Shown: positions 6,447 to 6,958 of the stretch, in pieces | Layout of the letters: every line of letters begins with the position of its first letter | Position numbering within the stretch: position 1 is the first letter of the stretch | Source: Faucicola sp937889485 | GTDB taxonomy: Bacteria > Pseudomonadota > Gammaproteobacteria > Pseudomonadales > Moraxellaceae | DNA length: 6,958 bases | Reading direction: 5' to 3' | Assembly: GCA_051653685.1 (NCBI GenBank) | Contig: JBOFWQ010000014.1 | Location: 1 to 6,958, forward strand | The notes under the pieces: model-generated | The model's database searches: none | Told to the model about the DNA's origin: nothing | The model's input: the letters and a program-made list of their open reading frames with translations, nothing else | Position numbers and translations under genes: made by a program

Positions 6447-6515
6447 AGGTGATTAAACGATACTATCGGCAGCGGATTGCGTGCGCGCAATCGAGCAAAT
6501 TTTTTTTAATCGCCT
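6447..6515. repeat. Outer inverted repeat enclosing the avtA terminator hairpin
   Basis: The arm at 6447-6457 (AGGTGATTAAA) pairs with the arm at 6505-6515 (TTTAATCGCCT). In RNA this is ten Watson-Crick pairs plus one G-U pair. It encloses the smaller terminator hairpin, and its 3' arm uses the last three T residues of the terminator T-run, so the two structures partly compete. It may be a bidirectional transcription stop or a small structured RNA. The pairing is seen directly; a function is not. Confidence 0.45.
6472..6507 (+). terminator. Probable intrinsic terminator after avtA
   Basis: GATTGCG (6475-6481) pairs with CGCAATC (6486-6492) around a 4-base loop. Two further G-C pairs (6472-6473 with 6495-6496) extend it across a small internal loop. 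Three A residues and eight T residues (6500-6507) follow. The gap between stem and T-run makes it less canonical than the other two terminators in the window. Confidence 0.6.
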
Positions 6516-6618
6516 TATCCAAACAGCAATACACTCTCATATAAAACATTGTTTTGTATCACTTTTAAAAAATATCAATAACGTGATGACGCGCGGTAAG
6601 CATCGTTGGAGTAACCCT

Positions 6619-6958
6619 ATGTCTGAAAGTACGCATTACCTCGTCTACACCAGCCGAATTACCCCAAAAGCCAGCTTTCAGACGAACACCTTTACCGATA
6701 TTTTGGCAAAATCCAACCACAATAACAACATGGCTAATATTAGTGGATTTTTATTTTTTAAAAAAGGCAAGTTTTTACAATATATTGAGGGTAATCACCA
6801 AGCGATCATCAGTTTGTATGAGAAATTAGAGCAGGATAAACGTCATAAAGCGCTAAAAATCATCGTTTCTGGGACACGTCCTGCCCCCATATTTGGACAA
6901 TGGGCAATGCATTGTATCGATTTGGGTAACAGCGAATCTGGTGTGTTTAGCGAGTTGG
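6619..6958 (+). CDS. BLUF-domain blue-light sensor protein (3' end outside window)
   Basis: This reading frame opens at ATG 6619 behind a GGAG site (6608-6611, seven bases away) and stays open for 113 complete codons to the window edge. The translation is a BLUF domain, an FAD-binding blue-light photoreceptor module. Y10 in LVYTS is the photoactive tyrosine. N36 in HNNNMANISGFLFF, Q54 in KFLQYIEG, W95 and M97 in GQWAM match the flavin-pocket positions, with spacings Q-minus-18 (N) and Q-plus-41 (W) as in AppA. DKRHKALKII (73-82) is also typical of the fold. The domain is essentially complete within the window. The missing C-terminus decides whether this is a short BLUF protein like Acinetobacter BlsA, acting by protein-protein contact, or one with an output domain. 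No strong promoter is obvious in the roughly 110 bases upstream. The identification of the domain is strong. Confidence 0.92.
   Translation, partial: MSESTHYLVYTSRITPKASFQTNTFTDILAKSNHNNNMANISGFLFFKKGKFLQYIEGNHQAIISLYEKLEQDKRHKALKIIVSGTRPAPIFGQWAMHCIDLGNSESGVFSEL

Noticed and set aside
6242..6490. 82-residue minus-strand frame across the end of avtA
   Set aside because: Mostly antisense to the conserved avtA C-terminus, and it begins within the terminator hairpin.
6549..6582. Promoter for the BLUF gene (TTGTTT or TTGTAT with TATCAA or AATAAC)
   Set aside because: The -10 candidates match only four of six consensus bases and are no better than chance in such AT-rich DNA.
1..6958. Mobile element, CRISPR array, toxin-antitoxin or phage-defence system
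   Set aside because: No transposase, integrase, terminal inverted repeats, regularly spaced repeats or defence-type domains are visible; all genes are chromosomal housekeeping or signalling types.

Overview
The window reads as chromosomal DNA from a Moraxellaceae gammaproteobacterium (Moraxella/Faucicola, Psychrobacter or Acinetobacter relatives). The strongest clue is a response regulator that closely matches, from memory, the Acinetobacter BfmR (RstA-type) protein, followed by a BfmS-like sensor kinase. A moderately AT-rich composition, a gammaproteobacterial ATP synthase epsilon subunit, an EnvZ-type kinase and an AvtA-type transaminase fit this. The genus is inferred; no rRNA is present to settle it.

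Layout, left to right. Bases 54-470 hold atpC, the last gene of the ATP synthase operon, closed by a clear intrinsic terminator. An AT-rich 315-base spacer follows and ends in a perfect extended -10 promoter. Then come bfmR (858-1565), an intrinsic terminator, a candidate promoter, bfmS (1725-3419), and a 59-residue single-span membrane protein (3446-3625) probably translated from the bfmS message. On the minus strand, tail to tail with that small gene, lies an EnvZ-type kinase (5003-3657) with no ompR beside it. A 107-base divergent promoter region separates it from avtA (5111-6409, plus strand), the valine-pyruvate aminotransferase. A 209-base spacer with a nested hairpin leads to a BLUF blue-light sensor gene (6619 onward), which runs off the right edge.

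How the genes relate. Three signal-perception proteins sit within about 5 kb: two envelope-sensing histidine kinases and one flavin photoreceptor. BfmRS in Acinetobacter controls capsule, surface attachment and stress tolerance. EnvZ-type kinases classically act on OmpR in osmotic and envelope responses, but here the partner must be encoded elsewhere. atpC and avtA are housekeeping and metabolic genes whose adjacency to the signalling genes looks like ordinary chromosomal neighbourhood. I see no transposase, integrase, CRISPR array, tRNA or rRNA. Nothing here is convincingly a wholly new system. The points most worth a second look are the bfmR/bfmS transcriptional separation, the small membrane protein, the orphan EnvZ with its shared divergent promoter, and the structured spacer before the BLUF gene.
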